DNA of 64,000 nt from Actinomyces qiguomingii (GCF_004102025.1 NZ_CP025228.1:3906001-3970000); one strand, 5' to 3'; shown: positions 32,800-41,804, counted from the first letter of the stretch. Notes: a model not told the origin generated them from the sequence alone. A program made the numbers and translations.

Positions 32800-34947
32800 T
32801 CAGGCCTCGACGGCGAGGACGCCCCAGGCGGGGACGGTGACAGCGGCGCCGGCCTCCAGGCGAGTGCCCGGAGCGGCGACGGTTCCCAGGACGTCCTCAC
32901 CACCCTGCGGCAGGGCGATCTCGACGGCGTCGCGGGAGTAGTTCAGGAAGTAGCTCAACTTCCGGCCGCGGCCGTTGATGCCGCGGCGCACGGTGACAGT
33001 GCCGGCCAGGTCCTGCGCCCAGTCGGTCACGCCCGCCCGCTTGGCCACCAGCCGCAGCACGGCGCGGGTCAGCGCCGGGGCGGTCATGGTGGCCAGATGG
33101 GTGATCGAACCGGAGCCGACGGCGCGGGTAGCCACCGCTGGCCCGGACCAGGCGTGGTGGTCGTAGGTGGCCAGCACCTCCACCTCGGCGTCCCCCTGGA
33201 GGGAGGCGGCGTCGACGGGGGTGAGCAGTTCCATGAAGGTGGCGGCGGCCAGCTCTGTCGGGACTGCCGGACCTGTCGGGTCGGCGACGCCGTCGTCCAG
33301 GGCCGCGGCGAGCGCACCCACCGGGCGCAGGGCGACGCCGTCGGGGCGGGTGAACTGGTCGGTGCCCAGCCCGAGCAGGGCGGAAAGTCCGTGGGGCTGG
33401 CGGTCGGTGAAGACCTGCAGGTTCTCGTCGGCGACTCCGGTGCGGAAGGTGGTGACCAGGTGGCCGCCGCCGGCAACATAGGCGCGTAGGGCGTCGGTGG
33501 TGGCCTGCGCGGTGACGTACAGGGCGGGGACGATCAGCATTTCGTAGCGGGACAGGCGGTCGGCGGAGGTGTCGGCGGGGACGACGTCGACCTCCAGGTT
33601 CAGATCGAACAGGGCGTCGTAGACCCAGCGGAAGACGTCGTTGTAGTTGGCGCCGCCGCCGGCGTACTGGCGGGGGAAACCGGCCTCGAAGCTGAACCAC
33701 TCCAGGGCGGTGTAGGCCTCGTTGGAGACCATGATGGCCACCCGGTTGTACTTGCGCAGGCCGGTGAGCGAGTCGGCGTGGGCGGCCAGTTCGCGGCCGA
33801 TCGTGACCGCCTCCCGGTAGGTGGGGTTGGGCGTGTAGTCCTGGCTGAGCAGGCCCTTCCAGTAGGTCTCGAAGGAGTTGTGGATCGAGCCCCAGTGCCA
33901 GTACATGACGCCGCAGGCGCCGGAGGCCAGGTGGGAGTACGCCTGCAGGCGCAGCTGGCCGGGGAAGGGCAGCCAGCCCATCTGCCCCTGTGCCTGCGTC
34001 TCGATGACCAGGTAGGGGTCGCCGTCCTTCAGGGAGCGGGAGATGTCGCCGCCGAAGCCGATCTCCCTGCCGGTGAGTTGATCCTCGCCGGGGTGGTAGA
34101 TGTCGACGCCGGCCAGGGTGACGGCGTCGGCGGCCCGGAAGTGGTCGACGGCGGGCTGGATACCGAAGGAGTAGCCGCGCCACTCGTAGTCGAAGTTGTG
34201 GGTGACGAACTGGTCCTCGCGGCGGTACTCGTCGACGATGGCGCGCTGCCAGGCGAGGAAGTCGGTGACCAGATCGCGGCGGAAGGCGTCGAAGGCGGCC
34301 GCCAGGGAGCCGTTGATGGTGCCGGTGACGTCGGGGAAGTCCTCCCAGGCGCCCACCCGGTTGGACCAGTAGTTCAGGCCGAACGCTGAGTTCATAGCGT
34401 TAAGGCCCTCCTGCCCGTCGCCGAAGCGGGCCTTGAGATGGTCGACGAAGGCGCGCTGGATGTCGGGGTTGGCGGCGTCGTAGTACTTGGTCTCGTTGTC
34501 CAGTTGGAAGCCGACCACATGCGCTCGCGGCGCGGTGTGCTCGGCCAGGGCGCGGATGGCCGCCTCGGCGTAGCGGCGGTAGGCGGGGGCGAGGATGTCC
34601 ATGTTCTGGCGCGGCCCGTACTTGTTGGGGCCGGCGGCGGTGACGCCTAGGATCTCGGGGTGGCGGGCGGCCAGCCAGGTGGGGATGGCGGCGGTGGGGG
34701 TGCCGATGATGACATCCAGGCCGTGGCGCTGCGCGGCGTCGAGGGCGCGGTCGACGTGGGTGAAGTCGAAGACGCCGGGGGCGGGGTTCCAGGTTCCCCA
34801 GGTGAACTCGGCGATGCGGATCGTGGTGAAGCCTGCCTCCACCATCATCTGCATGTCGCGCTCAAGCCGGTCGGGGCCCGCGGCGGCGGGGGTGTACTCG
34901 TCGTAGTAGGCGGCTCCGAAGATGAGCCGGCCCGAGTGCTGCGTCAT
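32800..34947 (-). CDS. glycoside hydrolase family 42 beta-galactosidase-like enzyme
   Basis: 715 residues, full length for GH42. The barrel starts IFGAAYYDEYTPAA and contains MVEAGFTTIRIAEFTWG. Catalytic acid/base Glu152 is in GFQLDNETKYY and nucleophile Glu316 in YLVIETQAQGQMGW. The trimerisation domain (about 400-600) and the C-terminal sandwich follow. Probably cleaves terminal beta-galactosides (or related arabinosides) in the cytoplasm. First gene of the GH42-GH30 operon; its promoter carries the palindrome shared with the MFS promoter. Confidence 0.92.
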   Translation of the reverse strand: MTQHSGRLIFGAAYYDEYTPAAAGPDRLERDMQMMVEAGFTTIRIAEFTWGTWNPAPGVFDFTHVDRALDAAQRHGLDVIIGTPTAAIPTWLAARHPEILGVTAAGPNKYGPRQNMDILAPAYRRYAEAAIRALAEHTAPRAHVVGFQLDNETKYYDAANPDIQRAFVDHLKARFGDGQEGLNAMNSAFGLNYWSNRVGAWEDFPDVTGTINGSLAAAFDAFRRDLVTDFLAWQRAIVDEYRREDQFVTHNFDYEWRGYSFGIQPAVDHFRAADAVTLAGVDIYHPGEDQLTGREIGFGGDISRSLKDGDPYLVIETQAQGQMGWLPFPGQLRLQAYSHLASGACGVMYWHWGSIHNSFETYWKGLLSQDYTPNPTYREAVTIGRELAAHADSLTGLRKYNRVAIMVSNEAYTALEWFSFEAGFPRQYAGGGANYNDVFRWVYDALFDLNLEVDVVPADTSADRLSRYEMLIVPALYVTAQATTDALRAYVAGGGHLVTTFRTGVADENLQVFTDRQPHGLSALLGLGTDQFTRPDGVALRPVGALAAALDDGVADPTGPAVPTELAAATFMELLTPVDAASLQGDAEVEVLATYDHHAWSGPAVATRAVGSGSITHLATMTAPALTRAVLRLVAKRAGVTDWAQDLAGTVTVRRGINGRGRKLSYFLNYSRDAVEIALPQGGEDVLGTVAAPGTRLEAGAAVTVPAWGVLAVEA

Positions 34948-34977
34948 TGTGCCCTCCTGTGCGGCTCCCTCGCCGCT

Positions 34978-35000
34978 TATCTAGTGGTTACTAGATAGTA
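34978..35000. promoter_or_regulatory. operator in the GH42 promoter
   Basis: A perfect 20-bp palindrome, TATCTAGT-GGTT-ACTAGATA (34978-34997), overlaps the shared 12-mer TACTAGATAGTA (34989-35000), 31-53 bp before the GH42 start. Confidence 0.65.
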
Positions 35001-35069
35001 GATCAGATGGACGCGGAAGGGAAGGGCATCGCAAGCCGGAGTTCTCCGGCCATGCCCGAGGAGCCGCCC

Positions 35070-35153
35070 ACAGCCCACCGGACCGCCTCCACGGCCCACC
35101 GGACCGCCCTCGAAGCCCACCATGCCGCCCTCACGGCCCACCGGACCACCTCC
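35070..35153. repeat. four 21-bp tandem units upstream of GH42
   Basis: Units start at 35070, 35091, 35112 and 35133, with core GCCCACCGGACCGCC (third unit diverged). The frame is open on both strands because the period is 21, but there is no sign of a real gene. Confidence 0.75.
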
Positions 35154-35330
35154 ACAGACTCTCGGCCGCACCCAAGGACAACACTCCGGGCCGGTGGCAG
35201 TCACGCCTGAGCGCAACCACACCACCGGCCCGGAGGCCTTTCATTTCATTGATCTATAGCAGTATTCAGGGGCTCGGGATCACGGACCACGCATCTTCCC
35301 CCTCATCATCAACCACCGGAGTAATCCACG

Positions 35331-35825
35331 TCACTGATCTTGTCGTCGTGGTTCAACCTGGCGGTCTCGGAAGTAGAAACCCGCCACCGTCGCGATCATG
35401 GTCAAGATCGGAGCAGTGAAGGTTACCCAGTCCTGCAGTGACCGCCCGAAGAACAGCCAACCCACTGCGCCGACCACCACGATGACGATCAGCGTCCCAC
35501 CCAGCACATATGCCAGCCAACTGCGCATACCTTCGCGCCGGAACTCTATGTAGGTCTCCTTATCAATGTTGCCCTCCAAGCGTCCCCCGGCAGGGACCGT
35601 GTCAGCCTCATCGATTGGACTCACCTCACCGCCGATGTCCTCTACAGGCTCACCGGCCTCCGCCGCATCCGGTACGCCGGACCCTGGTACGGGAGGCCGT
35701 TCGCGCGGTGGAGGTGTTAGTCGTTCAATTCGTATGCCCTCATAAAGACCTCCTTCCGCATGAACGGTTGCCGTCTCATCGATGGCTCCATCCTGGTCGT
35801 CCTCGGACCCCATTGATGCGGTCAT
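35331..35825 (-). CDS. membrane protein of unknown function with acidic N-terminus
   Basis: 164 residues. The first ~100 are acidic and Pro/Gly-rich (disordered), including ETYIEFRREGMRSW before the membrane. Two helices follow (LAYVLGGTLIVIVVVGAVGW and FTAPILTMIATVAGFYF) and a short basic tail. The start is ATG 35825 with GGGAGGGGG upstream; an in-frame ATG at 35924 would add 33 unlikely residues. No family recognised. Divergent from the ribbon-helix-helix gene. Confidence 0.6.
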   Translation of the reverse strand: MTASMGSEDDQDGAIDETATVHAEGGLYEGIRIERLTPPPRERPPVPGSGVPDAAEAGEPVEDIGGEVSPIDEADTVPAGGRLEGNIDKETYIEFRREGMRSWLAYVLGGTLIVIVVVGAVGWLFFGRSLQDWVTFTAPILTMIATVAGFYFRDRQVEPRRQDQ

Positions 35826-36075
35826 TCGTCCATCCCCCTCCCGGAGTAGCGCTCCCGCGAAGCGATGTGAGCCTACTGACCCACCGTGACGCATACTACA
35901 ACGATGTGATTTATCTGTCCACACCCTGTACGCTCACGACACCATCAGCGACCCCCAATGATCCACACAGAAGGCATATCCCATGTGGACATCACCCCCT
36001 TCAGGATGTACTATCGTGAACGAAGTGAAGTGCCATGCTGCACGTCCTGCGGCATGCAAAAGGGAGAGCACCATC

Positions 36076-36288
36076 GTGGCTACAACGCGACTGAGCGTGA
36101 ACATCACCGACGAGACCGCACAAGCACTCAGGACCCTGGCGAAGGAGAAGGGGACCACGGTCACCGACATCGTTCGCCAGGCCACCGGCCTGCTGAAGTT
36201 CATTGACGCCGAACTGAAGGACCCCGAGCAGGTCCTTCAGATCAAGAACATCCGCACGAATGAGGTGTCTCGCATCAAGTTGATCTGA
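36076..36288 (+). CDS. small ribbon-helix-helix-like protein
   Basis: 70 residues from GTG 36076 (AGGGAGAG upstream). The N-terminus has the RHH pattern: strand TRLSVNITDE, then helix AQALRTLAKEKGTTVTDIVRQATGLLKFIDAEL. A short C-terminal strand region follows (VLQIKNIRTNEVSRIKLI). Such proteins are DNA-binding antitoxins or repressors. No toxin partner sits next to it; the divergent membrane protein is the only close neighbour. Confidence 0.6.
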   Translation: MATTRLSVNITDETAQALRTLAKEKGTTVTDIVRQATGLLKFIDAELKDPEQVLQIKNIRTNEVSRIKLI

Positions 36289-36332
36289 TCAAGGCATTGG
36301 TAGGGACGCAGCCAATCGCACGGTGTCGCACC

Positions 36333-36368
36333 GGTGGCTGCGCAAGGGCCTGGTGGCTGCGCAAGGGC
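36333..36368. repeat. 17-bp direct repeat at 19-bp spacing
   Basis: GGTGGCTGCGCAAGGGC at 36333-36349 and 36352-36368, between converging RHH and serA genes. Confidence 0.7.
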
Positions 36369-36403
36369 ACGGTTCCGGGCGCCAGGGGCGCCAGTTGCCG
36401 CCC

Positions 36404-37591
36404 TCAGGCAGCCGGTTCGAGGGCCCGGGCGGACAGGACGCCGTCAATGGCGCGCAGCTGCTCGAGCACGTCCTTGCCGAGCTCACCCTCGACGTCCACC
36501 AGCGTGACGGCGAGGTCACCGCGGGAGCGGTTGAGCAGGTTGGCGATGTTCTGGCCCCGCTCCGCCACCAGGGTAGAGACCTGGCCAACCATATTGGGCA
36601 CATTTTGGTTGACGATCACCAGGCGGCGAGTGCCGGGCTCGCGCGGCAGCACCGCCTCGGGGAAGTTGACCGAGTTGTGGACCTGGCCGTCCTCAAGGAA
36701 GCCGCGCAGCTCGTCCACGGCCATGACGGCGCAGTTGCGCTCGGCCTCCTTAGTGGAGGCGCCCAGGTGCGGCAGCGAGATGCACTTGGGGTGCTTATGC
36801 ACGGCGGTGGAGGGGAAGTCGCATACGTAACCACCCAGGGTGTCCTCGTCCAGGGCGGCGACGACGGCGGCCTCATCCACGATCTCGGCGCGGGCAAAGT
36901 TCAGCAGCACCGCCGTCTCCTTCATCAGAGCGATGCGCTGGGTGGAGACCAGGCCGCGGGTGGACTCGATCAGCGGCACGTGCACCGTGAGGATGTCGGC
37001 GCGGCGGAACACCTCCTCCATGGATTCGGCGCGCTCCACCTCGGCGCTCAGGTGCCAGGCGTGCTCCACGCTGATGCCCGGGTCGAAGCCGACCACGTTC
37101 AGTCCCAGCCCAAGCGCGGCGTTGGCCACCTGCACACCGACGGCACCCAGGCCGATCACGCCCAGGGTGCGGCCGGGCAGCTCGAAGCCGACGAACTGCT
37201 TCTTGCCGGCCTCGACGGCGCGGGCGATCTCGGCGTCGTCGCCGGTGAGCTCGTGGGCGAAGCGGGCGGCGGGGATGAGGTTGCGGGAGGCGATGAACAG
37301 GCCCGCCAGTACCAGCTCCTTAACGGCGTTGGCGTTGGCGCCGGGGGTGTTGAACACCGGGATGCCGCGCTCGGTCATGGCGGCGACGGGGATGTTGTTG
37401 GTGCCGGCGCCGGCGCGGGCGATCGCCATCACCGAGTCGGGGATCGGCACGTCGTGCAGCTTGGCCGAGCGCACCAGCAGGGCGTGGGGATTGGTGACAT
37501 TGCCGCCGACGTCATAGCGGTCGTCGGGGAAGCGGGCGAGGCCGGCGCCGGAGATGGCGTTGAGGGTCTGGATGCGGAACTGCTTGGTCAT
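36404..37591 (-). CDS. serA: D-3-phosphoglycerate dehydrogenase
   Basis: 395 residues. Oxidises 3-phosphoglycerate to 3-phosphohydroxypyruvate, the first step of serine synthesis. N-terminal substrate domain (LLVRSAKLHDVPIP, ARAGAGTNNIPV), NAD domain (LGVIGLGAVGVQVANAALGLG), catalytic His region SLPHLGASTKEAE. A C-terminal ACT domain (~320-395, VIVNQNVPNMVGQVSTLVAE) probably senses serine. It follows serC by 45 bp, so the two make a serine operon. Confidence 0.95.
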   Translation of the reverse strand: MTKQFRIQTLNAISGAGLARFPDDRYDVGGNVTNPHALLVRSAKLHDVPIPDSVMAIARAGAGTNNIPVAAMTERGIPVFNTPGANANAVKELVLAGLFIASRNLIPAARFAHELTGDDAEIARAVEAGKKQFVGFELPGRTLGVIGLGAVGVQVANAALGLGLNVVGFDPGISVEHAWHLSAEVERAESMEEVFRRADILTVHVPLIESTRGLVSTQRIALMKETAVLLNFARAEIVDEAAVVAALDEDTLGGYVCDFPSTAVHKHPKCISLPHLGASTKEAERNCAVMAVDELRGFLEDGQVHNSVNFPEAVLPREPGTRRLVIVNQNVPNMVGQVSTLVAERGQNIANLLNRSRGDLAVTLVDVEGELGKDVLEQLRAIDGVLSARALEPAA

Positions 37592-37636
37592 GGCTGTGCC
37601 TTCTCCTGGGTTCTGCTGAGCTTCCGGGCGGGACCT

Positions 37637-38719
37637 TCAGGCGCGGGTGCGCTCGAACTCGGTCATGTAGTCGATCAGGGCGGTGATGCCGTCGGCGGGC
37701 ATGGCGTTGTAGATGGAGGCGCGCATGCCGCCAACGCTGCGGTGGCCCTTGAGGTTGGTCAGGCCGGCGGCGTCGGCGCCGGTGAGGAACTCGGCGTCGA
37801 GGGCGGGGTCGGCCAAGGTGAAGGGGATGTTCATCCAGGAGCGGGAGCGGGCCTGAACGGGGTTGTTGTAGAAGTCCGAGGCGTCGATGGCGGCGTACAG
37901 GCGCTCGGCCTTGGCACGGTTGCGCTCACCCATCGCCGCCAGGCCGCCGGTGGACTCGATCCAGTGCAGGATCAGCCCGAGCAGGTAGATGGAGAAGGTG
38001 GGCGGGGTGTTGAGCATGGAATCGGCCTCCGCCATCACCTTCCAGTCCCAGATGGCGGGCACGTCCTCGCGGGCGCGGCCGAGCAGGTCCTCGCGGACGA
38101 CGACGATCGCCAGGCCGGCGGGCCCGAGGTTCTTCTGGGCGCCGCCGTAGATGACGCCGAAGCGCTCGACGTCGAGAGGGCGGGAGAGGTAGGTGGAGGA
38201 GAAGTCGGCCACCAGGGGGACGTCACCGGCGTCGGGAATGTAGGGGAACTCGACGCCGCCGATGGTCTCGTTGGGCGTGTAGTGCAGGTAGGCGGCGTCG
38301 GCGGGGACCGTGAAGGAGCCGGGCTCGGGGGTGGTGGTGTAGGCGGAGGCAGACTCGTCGGCGACGACGCGCACGTCCACGCCCTGGCGGCCGGCCTCCT
38401 TGATGGCCTTCTTTGACCACTGGCCGGTGTTGAGGTAGGCGGCAGTGGCGCCGCGGGCGGCCAGGTTCATGGGGATGGCGGAGAACTGGCCGGTGGCACC
38501 GCCGGCAAGGAACAGGATGCGGTAGCCCTCCGGGACGCCGGCGACGCGGCGGAAGGCGGCCTCGGCGTCGGCGGCGCAGGCGACGAAGTCCTTCTCGCGG
38601 TGGGAGACCTCCAGCACGCTCATGCCAGAGCCTTGCCAGTCGGTGAGCTCGGCGGCCGCCTGCTCGAGCACGGGCAGGGGCAGTTGTGCGGGGCCCGCGG
38701 AGAAGTTGTACACGCGCAT
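37637..38719 (-). CDS. serC: phosphoserine aminotransferase
   Basis: 360 residues. Class V PLP enzyme that turns 3-phosphohydroxypyruvate plus glutamate into phosphoserine. Starts MRVYNFSAGPAQLPLPVLEQ, with the SVLEVSHREKDF motif and PLP lysine in GAQKNLGPAGLAIVVV. The C-terminus HRSVGGMRASIYNAMP is diagnostic. ATG 38719 matches the family start; the frame extends further upstream without homology. First gene of the serC-serA operon. Confidence 0.96.
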   Translation of the reverse strand: MRVYNFSAGPAQLPLPVLEQAAAELTDWQGSGMSVLEVSHREKDFVACAADAEAAFRRVAGVPEGYRILFLAGGATGQFSAIPMNLAARGATAAYLNTGQWSKKAIKEAGRQGVDVRVVADESASAYTTTPEPGSFTVPADAAYLHYTPNETIGGVEFPYIPDAGDVPLVADFSSTYLSRPLDVERFGVIYGGAQKNLGPAGLAIVVVREDLLGRAREDVPAIWDWKVMAEADSMLNTPPTFSIYLLGLILHWIESTGGLAAMGERNRAKAERLYAAIDASDFYNNPVQARSRSWMNIPFTLADPALDAEFLTGADAAGLTNLKGHRSVGGMRASIYNAMPADGITALIDYMTEFERTRA

Positions 38720-39097
38720 GGCTCCACGATAGCCGGGGCGTGGGCCGCGGCCGTAAAGCATCTCATGGGGCGGGGGCTGAGGCTGGCTGTGAGACCGGCG
38801 ACGACAGCGGGGGTGCAAGAGGCGACACCGGCTGCGTGAGGGGGCGCCGGCGACGGCCGTGACGGTGGTGGCCATGAGCGACCGACGGCGCGGTGGCGGG
38901 CTCGGCACCGGCGTCAGCGGGCAGCGGCGACTGCATCCGTCGGCAATGAGCAGGAGCGACCAAGGCTGCAGCGCCTGCGGGTACCAACGACTGCGATGGC
39001 GGACCCGAGCACCGCACGCCGCCCATTCTCGGCCAGCACGTCCCAACCCGTCCTCGGCCGACACACCACCGCCCGGCCCAGCCCGGCCCCGAAGCCG
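38720..39097. other. intergenic region upstream of serC
   Basis: About 380 bp. It must hold the serC-serA promoter; I see no other conserved signal. The segment before 39098 (CCCAACCCGTCC and GC-rich runs) resembles the flanks of the other two copies of the dispersed palindromic repeat. Confidence 0.4.
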
Positions 39098-39206
39098 TCT
39101 ACTACGCCGGTTCGGTCTCTACTACGCCACTTAGACCTTTGCTGAAGGCCTCCGAACCCTTCAACCAACACCTAACCGGCGTACCCAACGCCCAAGTGGC
39201 GTAGTA
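39098..39206. repeat. dispersed ~109-bp palindromic repeat, copy A
   Basis: Begins TCTACTACGCCGGTTCGG and ends CAAGTGGCGTAGTA. TACTACGCCACTT pairs with AAGTGGCGTAGTA, ACGCCGGTT with AACCGGCGT, and an inner CTGAAGG-type stem pairs with CCTTCA. Related copies lie at 50978 and 53829. The ISL3 element has inserted within a few bases of its right end. Confidence 0.88.
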
Positions 39207-39210
39207 AAGG

Positions 39211-40658
39211 GGCTCTTCGCGTTTAGGGGTGTAGTAGCTGTTGTCTGAAGCCTCCGGCGTGGATGAGGCTGCGGATGGTGTAGTTGGTCAGATTCCTGAA
39301 GCCCAGGGCGATGCCGCGTAGGTGCTCCAGGCGGCCGTTGACTGCTTCAGTGGGTCCGTTGGATGTGCCGCGGTGGTCGAAGTAGGCGAGTATGTCTTCG
39401 CGCCGCTGGGCCAGGGTCTTGCCCAGCGACTTCAGCTCTTCGAGGGCGTCAGGCACGCCGGTGGTGAGGGTCTGCATCACTTTCTCCATCAGGGTCTTGC
39501 CCTGGGCGGGGGCCTTGGCGCGGTAGGCGGCCATGATCTTCTGATACACGCCCCACATGATCTCTACCGGAGTGTTGTGGGGGTCGGCGAACAGTTGTTC
39601 GAGACGCTCCCAGCCCTTGTCGCTCACCAGGCCCGCCCCGGTGCGCAGCAGCCTGCGGGCCTTGTACAGGGGGTCGTCCTTACGGCCCCGCCGCCCGGTG
39701 GTCTCGCGCTGGGTGCGGCGGCGGCACTCATCCAGCTTGTCCCCGGCCAGCGCGACCACGTGGAAGGGGTCCATGACCTCCGTCGCGCCGGGTAGGGCCT
39801 CGGCGGCGGCGGTCTTGAAGCCCGCGAACCCATCCATCGAGACCACCTCGATCCGGCTGCGCCAGTCCTCGTCGCGTTCCTGGAGCCATTGCTTGAAGGC
39901 CTGCTTGGAGCGGCCTTCGATCATGTCCAGCAGGCGGGAGGGGCCGGTACGGTCGCGCACGGGTGTAAGGTCGATGATGACGGTGACGTACTTGTCGCCC
40001 TTGCGGGTGTGCCGCCAAACATGCTCATCCACCCCGATGACCTCCACACCCTTCAGACGTCCAGGATCATTGATCAAGCGGTCCTTGGCCCGCTCAAGGA
40101 CGGCCTCATTGGCGGTGTGCCAGGACACCCCCAGAGCTGCCGCCACACGCGAGATGGACATGAACTCCACCCCCACGGCCCGGATCGCCCACTCCTTGGC
40201 CGCCAAGGTCAGCCTCGCCCGCTTGGCGGCCGCACGAGACGCGTCCTGCCTCCACACACGCCCACAGCCCTGGCAGCGCCACCGGCGCAGCCGCACCAGC
40301 AAGTGGGTTGGGCGCCAGCCCACCGGAACATGCGCCAGCCGCCTCGCGACGGTCCCCACCGGGGCGCCCTGGGCCCCGCAGACCCGGCAGAACGCATCCT
40401 CCTCGCAGACCTGCAGCCGACACTCCACCAGTGCACCGCCGCCATCTATGCGCATGCCGGTGACAGTCAGTCCCAGCGCGTCCAGGCCCAGGAAACTAGC
40501 AAAATCAGGGGCAGCAAAGGTAGTCTCGGCCATGTCGAGGTCTCCGTGATCGGTGGTGTTCAGCAACCACCAATCATCGGGGACCTCGACCCCTACCCGC
40601 CCCTGCGACACGCGCACCCACGACTACCCCACCACCACACCCTCAAACACGAAGAGCC
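39211..40658 (-). mobile_element. complete ISL3-family insertion sequence
   Basis: 1448 bp with 27-bp imperfect inverted ends (22/27; left begins GGCTCTTCGCGTTTAGGGG, right, reverse complement, GGCTCTTCGTGTTTGAGGG). It is flanked by a perfect 8-bp target duplication, AGTAAAGG (39203-39210 and 40659-40666). It encodes one intact transposase, so it may be active. It is the likely source of trans-acting transposase for the MITE at 16435-16890. Confidence 0.93.
39223..40533 (-). CDS. ISL3 family transposase
   Basis: 436 residues. An N-terminal zinc ribbon (CRVCGAQG ... CQGCGRVW) and helix-turn-helix precede the DDE domain: Asp in VIGVDEHVWR, Asp in VVSMDGFAGFK, Glu in TEAVNGRLEHLRG. The start is ATG 40533 with GGAG ~9 nt upstream; the frame is open further 5'. 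No frameshift, so probably functional. Confidence 0.93.
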   Translation of the reverse strand: MAETTFAAPDFASFLGLDALGLTVTGMRIDGGGALVECRLQVCEEDAFCRVCGAQGAPVGTVARRLAHVPVGWRPTHLLVRLRRWRCQGCGRVWRQDASRAAAKRARLTLAAKEWAIRAVGVEFMSISRVAAALGVSWHTANEAVLERAKDRLINDPGRLKGVEVIGVDEHVWRHTRKGDKYVTVIIDLTPVRDRTGPSRLLDMIEGRSKQAFKQWLQERDEDWRSRIEVVSMDGFAGFKTAAAEALPGATEVMDPFHVVALAGDKLDECRRRTQRETTGRRGRKDDPLYKARRLLRTGAGLVSDKGWERLEQLFADPHNTPVEIMWGVYQKIMAAYRAKAPAQGKTLMEKVMQTLTTGVPDALEELKSLGKTLAQRREDILAYFDHRGTSNGPTEAVNGRLEHLRGIALGFRNLTNYTIRSLIHAGGFRQQLLHP

Positions 40659-40750
40659 AGTAAAGGCGCTGATGACGAATGCTGCCCCCTGATTGAGTCG
40701 GTGGTCCGCGCTACCGTTACAGGAAACGCAAGCGGGAGAGGCAATCGCAG

Positions 40751-40798
40751 CGTTGCTAGCGACTCCAGCATCGCTAGCCAAGGTAGCGTTGCTAGCGA
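40751..40798. promoter_or_regulatory. three GCTAGC sites at exact 18-bp spacing upstream of ietA
   Basis: GCTAGC at 40755, 40773 and 40791. The outer two are in the identical 12-mer CGTTGCTAGCGA; the middle is in TCGCTAGC. They end 50 bp before the ATPase start, between it and the IS, and look like an operator array for self-control. Confidence 0.5.
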
Positions 40799-40847
40799 TG
40801 ACCGACCAACCTGCATGTCCGCAGATTCAGCCCCGGGAGGTGAGAGC

Positions 40848-41804
40848 ATGGCACGAGCGGATCTACTGTTGGACCTGGTTGAGGCCGAGCGCCGGGGCGA
40901 CCGCGACCGTTTTCGGATCGTGGTCGAAGGCCTGATCGCCGAGGAACGCGCCAACCAGCATCACCTGCTCGCAGATCGCTTGTCTGAGATCATCACTACG
41001 ACTGGGCATGGGCTGCCGCGCGATGATCATGCTGCATCGGTACGCGACCTTGTTCATGAGGTGGTGGTGCGACGGCGTCTAGATGACCTGGAACTAGCCC
41101 CGATACCTCGCCGCGTTGTGGCTGAGCTCATTGAGGAGCAGCAGCGCGCGGATCTGCTGCGCAGCTACGGGATCGAACCACGCCATCGTCTACTGTTGTC
41201 GGGTCCCCCCGGCAACGGCAAGACGAGCGTGGCCGAGGCAATCGCGGCCGAGTTGATGTTGCCCTTCTATGTGATCCGCTACGAAGGCGTGGTCTCCAGT
41301 TTCCTCGGGGAGACCGCGGCCCGGCTAGACAGCGCCTTCGAGTTCGTGCGGACACGCCGTTGCGTCCTCTTCTTCGACGAGCTCGACACGATTGCCAAGG
41401 AGCGGGCGGATGAGCATGAGACGGGGGAGATCAAGCGCGTCGTCTCCACGCTACTGCTCCAGATCGACCGCCTGCCCCCACATGTCATCCTCGTGGGGGC
41501 GACCAACCACAGTGAGCTCCTGGACCGCGCCGCATGGCGGAGGTTCCAGGTGCGTACTGAGCTGAAGGCGCCATCGAGAGTTCAGGCAACCAGGTTCCTG
41601 GAGAGGCTCGCCGACCGACTTGGCGGGGACCTCGGCTACACGCCGCGCACCCTGGCTGACAAGCTCGTAGGTGCGAGCTACGCCGAGTTGGAAGAGTTCG
41701 CTCTGGATGTCCGACGCCGAACGATCCTAGAGACGCCTGGCGCGGACACACGCAGGATCGTTAAGGAACGGCTTGAACACTGGCAGGGATCAGTTCAATC
41801 GTGA
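40848..41804 (+). CDS. ietA: AAA+ ATPase, IetA-like (defence / toxin-antitoxin pair)
   Basis: 318 residues. A helical N-terminal region (1-100) precedes the AAA core: Walker A LLSGPPGNGKTS, Walker B CVLFFDELDT, sensor 1 VGATNHSELLDRA. The start is ATG 40848 after GGGAGG. Its stop overlaps the protease start by 4 bp. Known family: IetAS, first described as a plasmid toxin-antitoxin pair (ATPase IetA, subtilase IetS) and later reported as anti-phage. In that model the ATPase restrains or activates the protease. Assignment rests on gene pairing and motifs, so the symbol is tentative. Confidence 0.75.
   Translation: MARADLLLDLVEAERRGDRDRFRIVVEGLIAEERANQHHLLADRLSEIITTTGHGLPRDDHAASVRDLVHEVVVRRRLDDLELAPIPRRVVAELIEEQQRADLLRSYGIEPRHRLLLSGPPGNGKTSVAEAIAAELMLPFYVIRYEGVVSSFLGETAARLDSAFEFVRTRRCVLFFDELDTIAKERADEHETGEIKRVVSTLLLQIDRLPPHVILVGATNHSELLDRAAWRRFQVRTELKAPSRVQATRFLERLADRLGGDLGYTPRTLADKLVGASYAELEEFALDVRRRTILETPGADTRRIVKERLEHWQGSVQS

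Noticed and set aside
31305..32840. 511-codon open frame opposite the GH30 gene
   Set aside because: Antisense shadow caused by high GC; Gly/Val/His-rich, no family. The GH30 reading has catalytic motifs.
35007..35210. 67-residue frame with TAHRTAS-type repeats
   Set aside because: Produced by the 21-bp tandem repeat, which is also open on the other strand; no ribosome binding site.
36323..38416. 697-codon open frame opposite serA and serC
   Set aside because: Spans two well-supported genes on the other strand; low complexity and no start signal.
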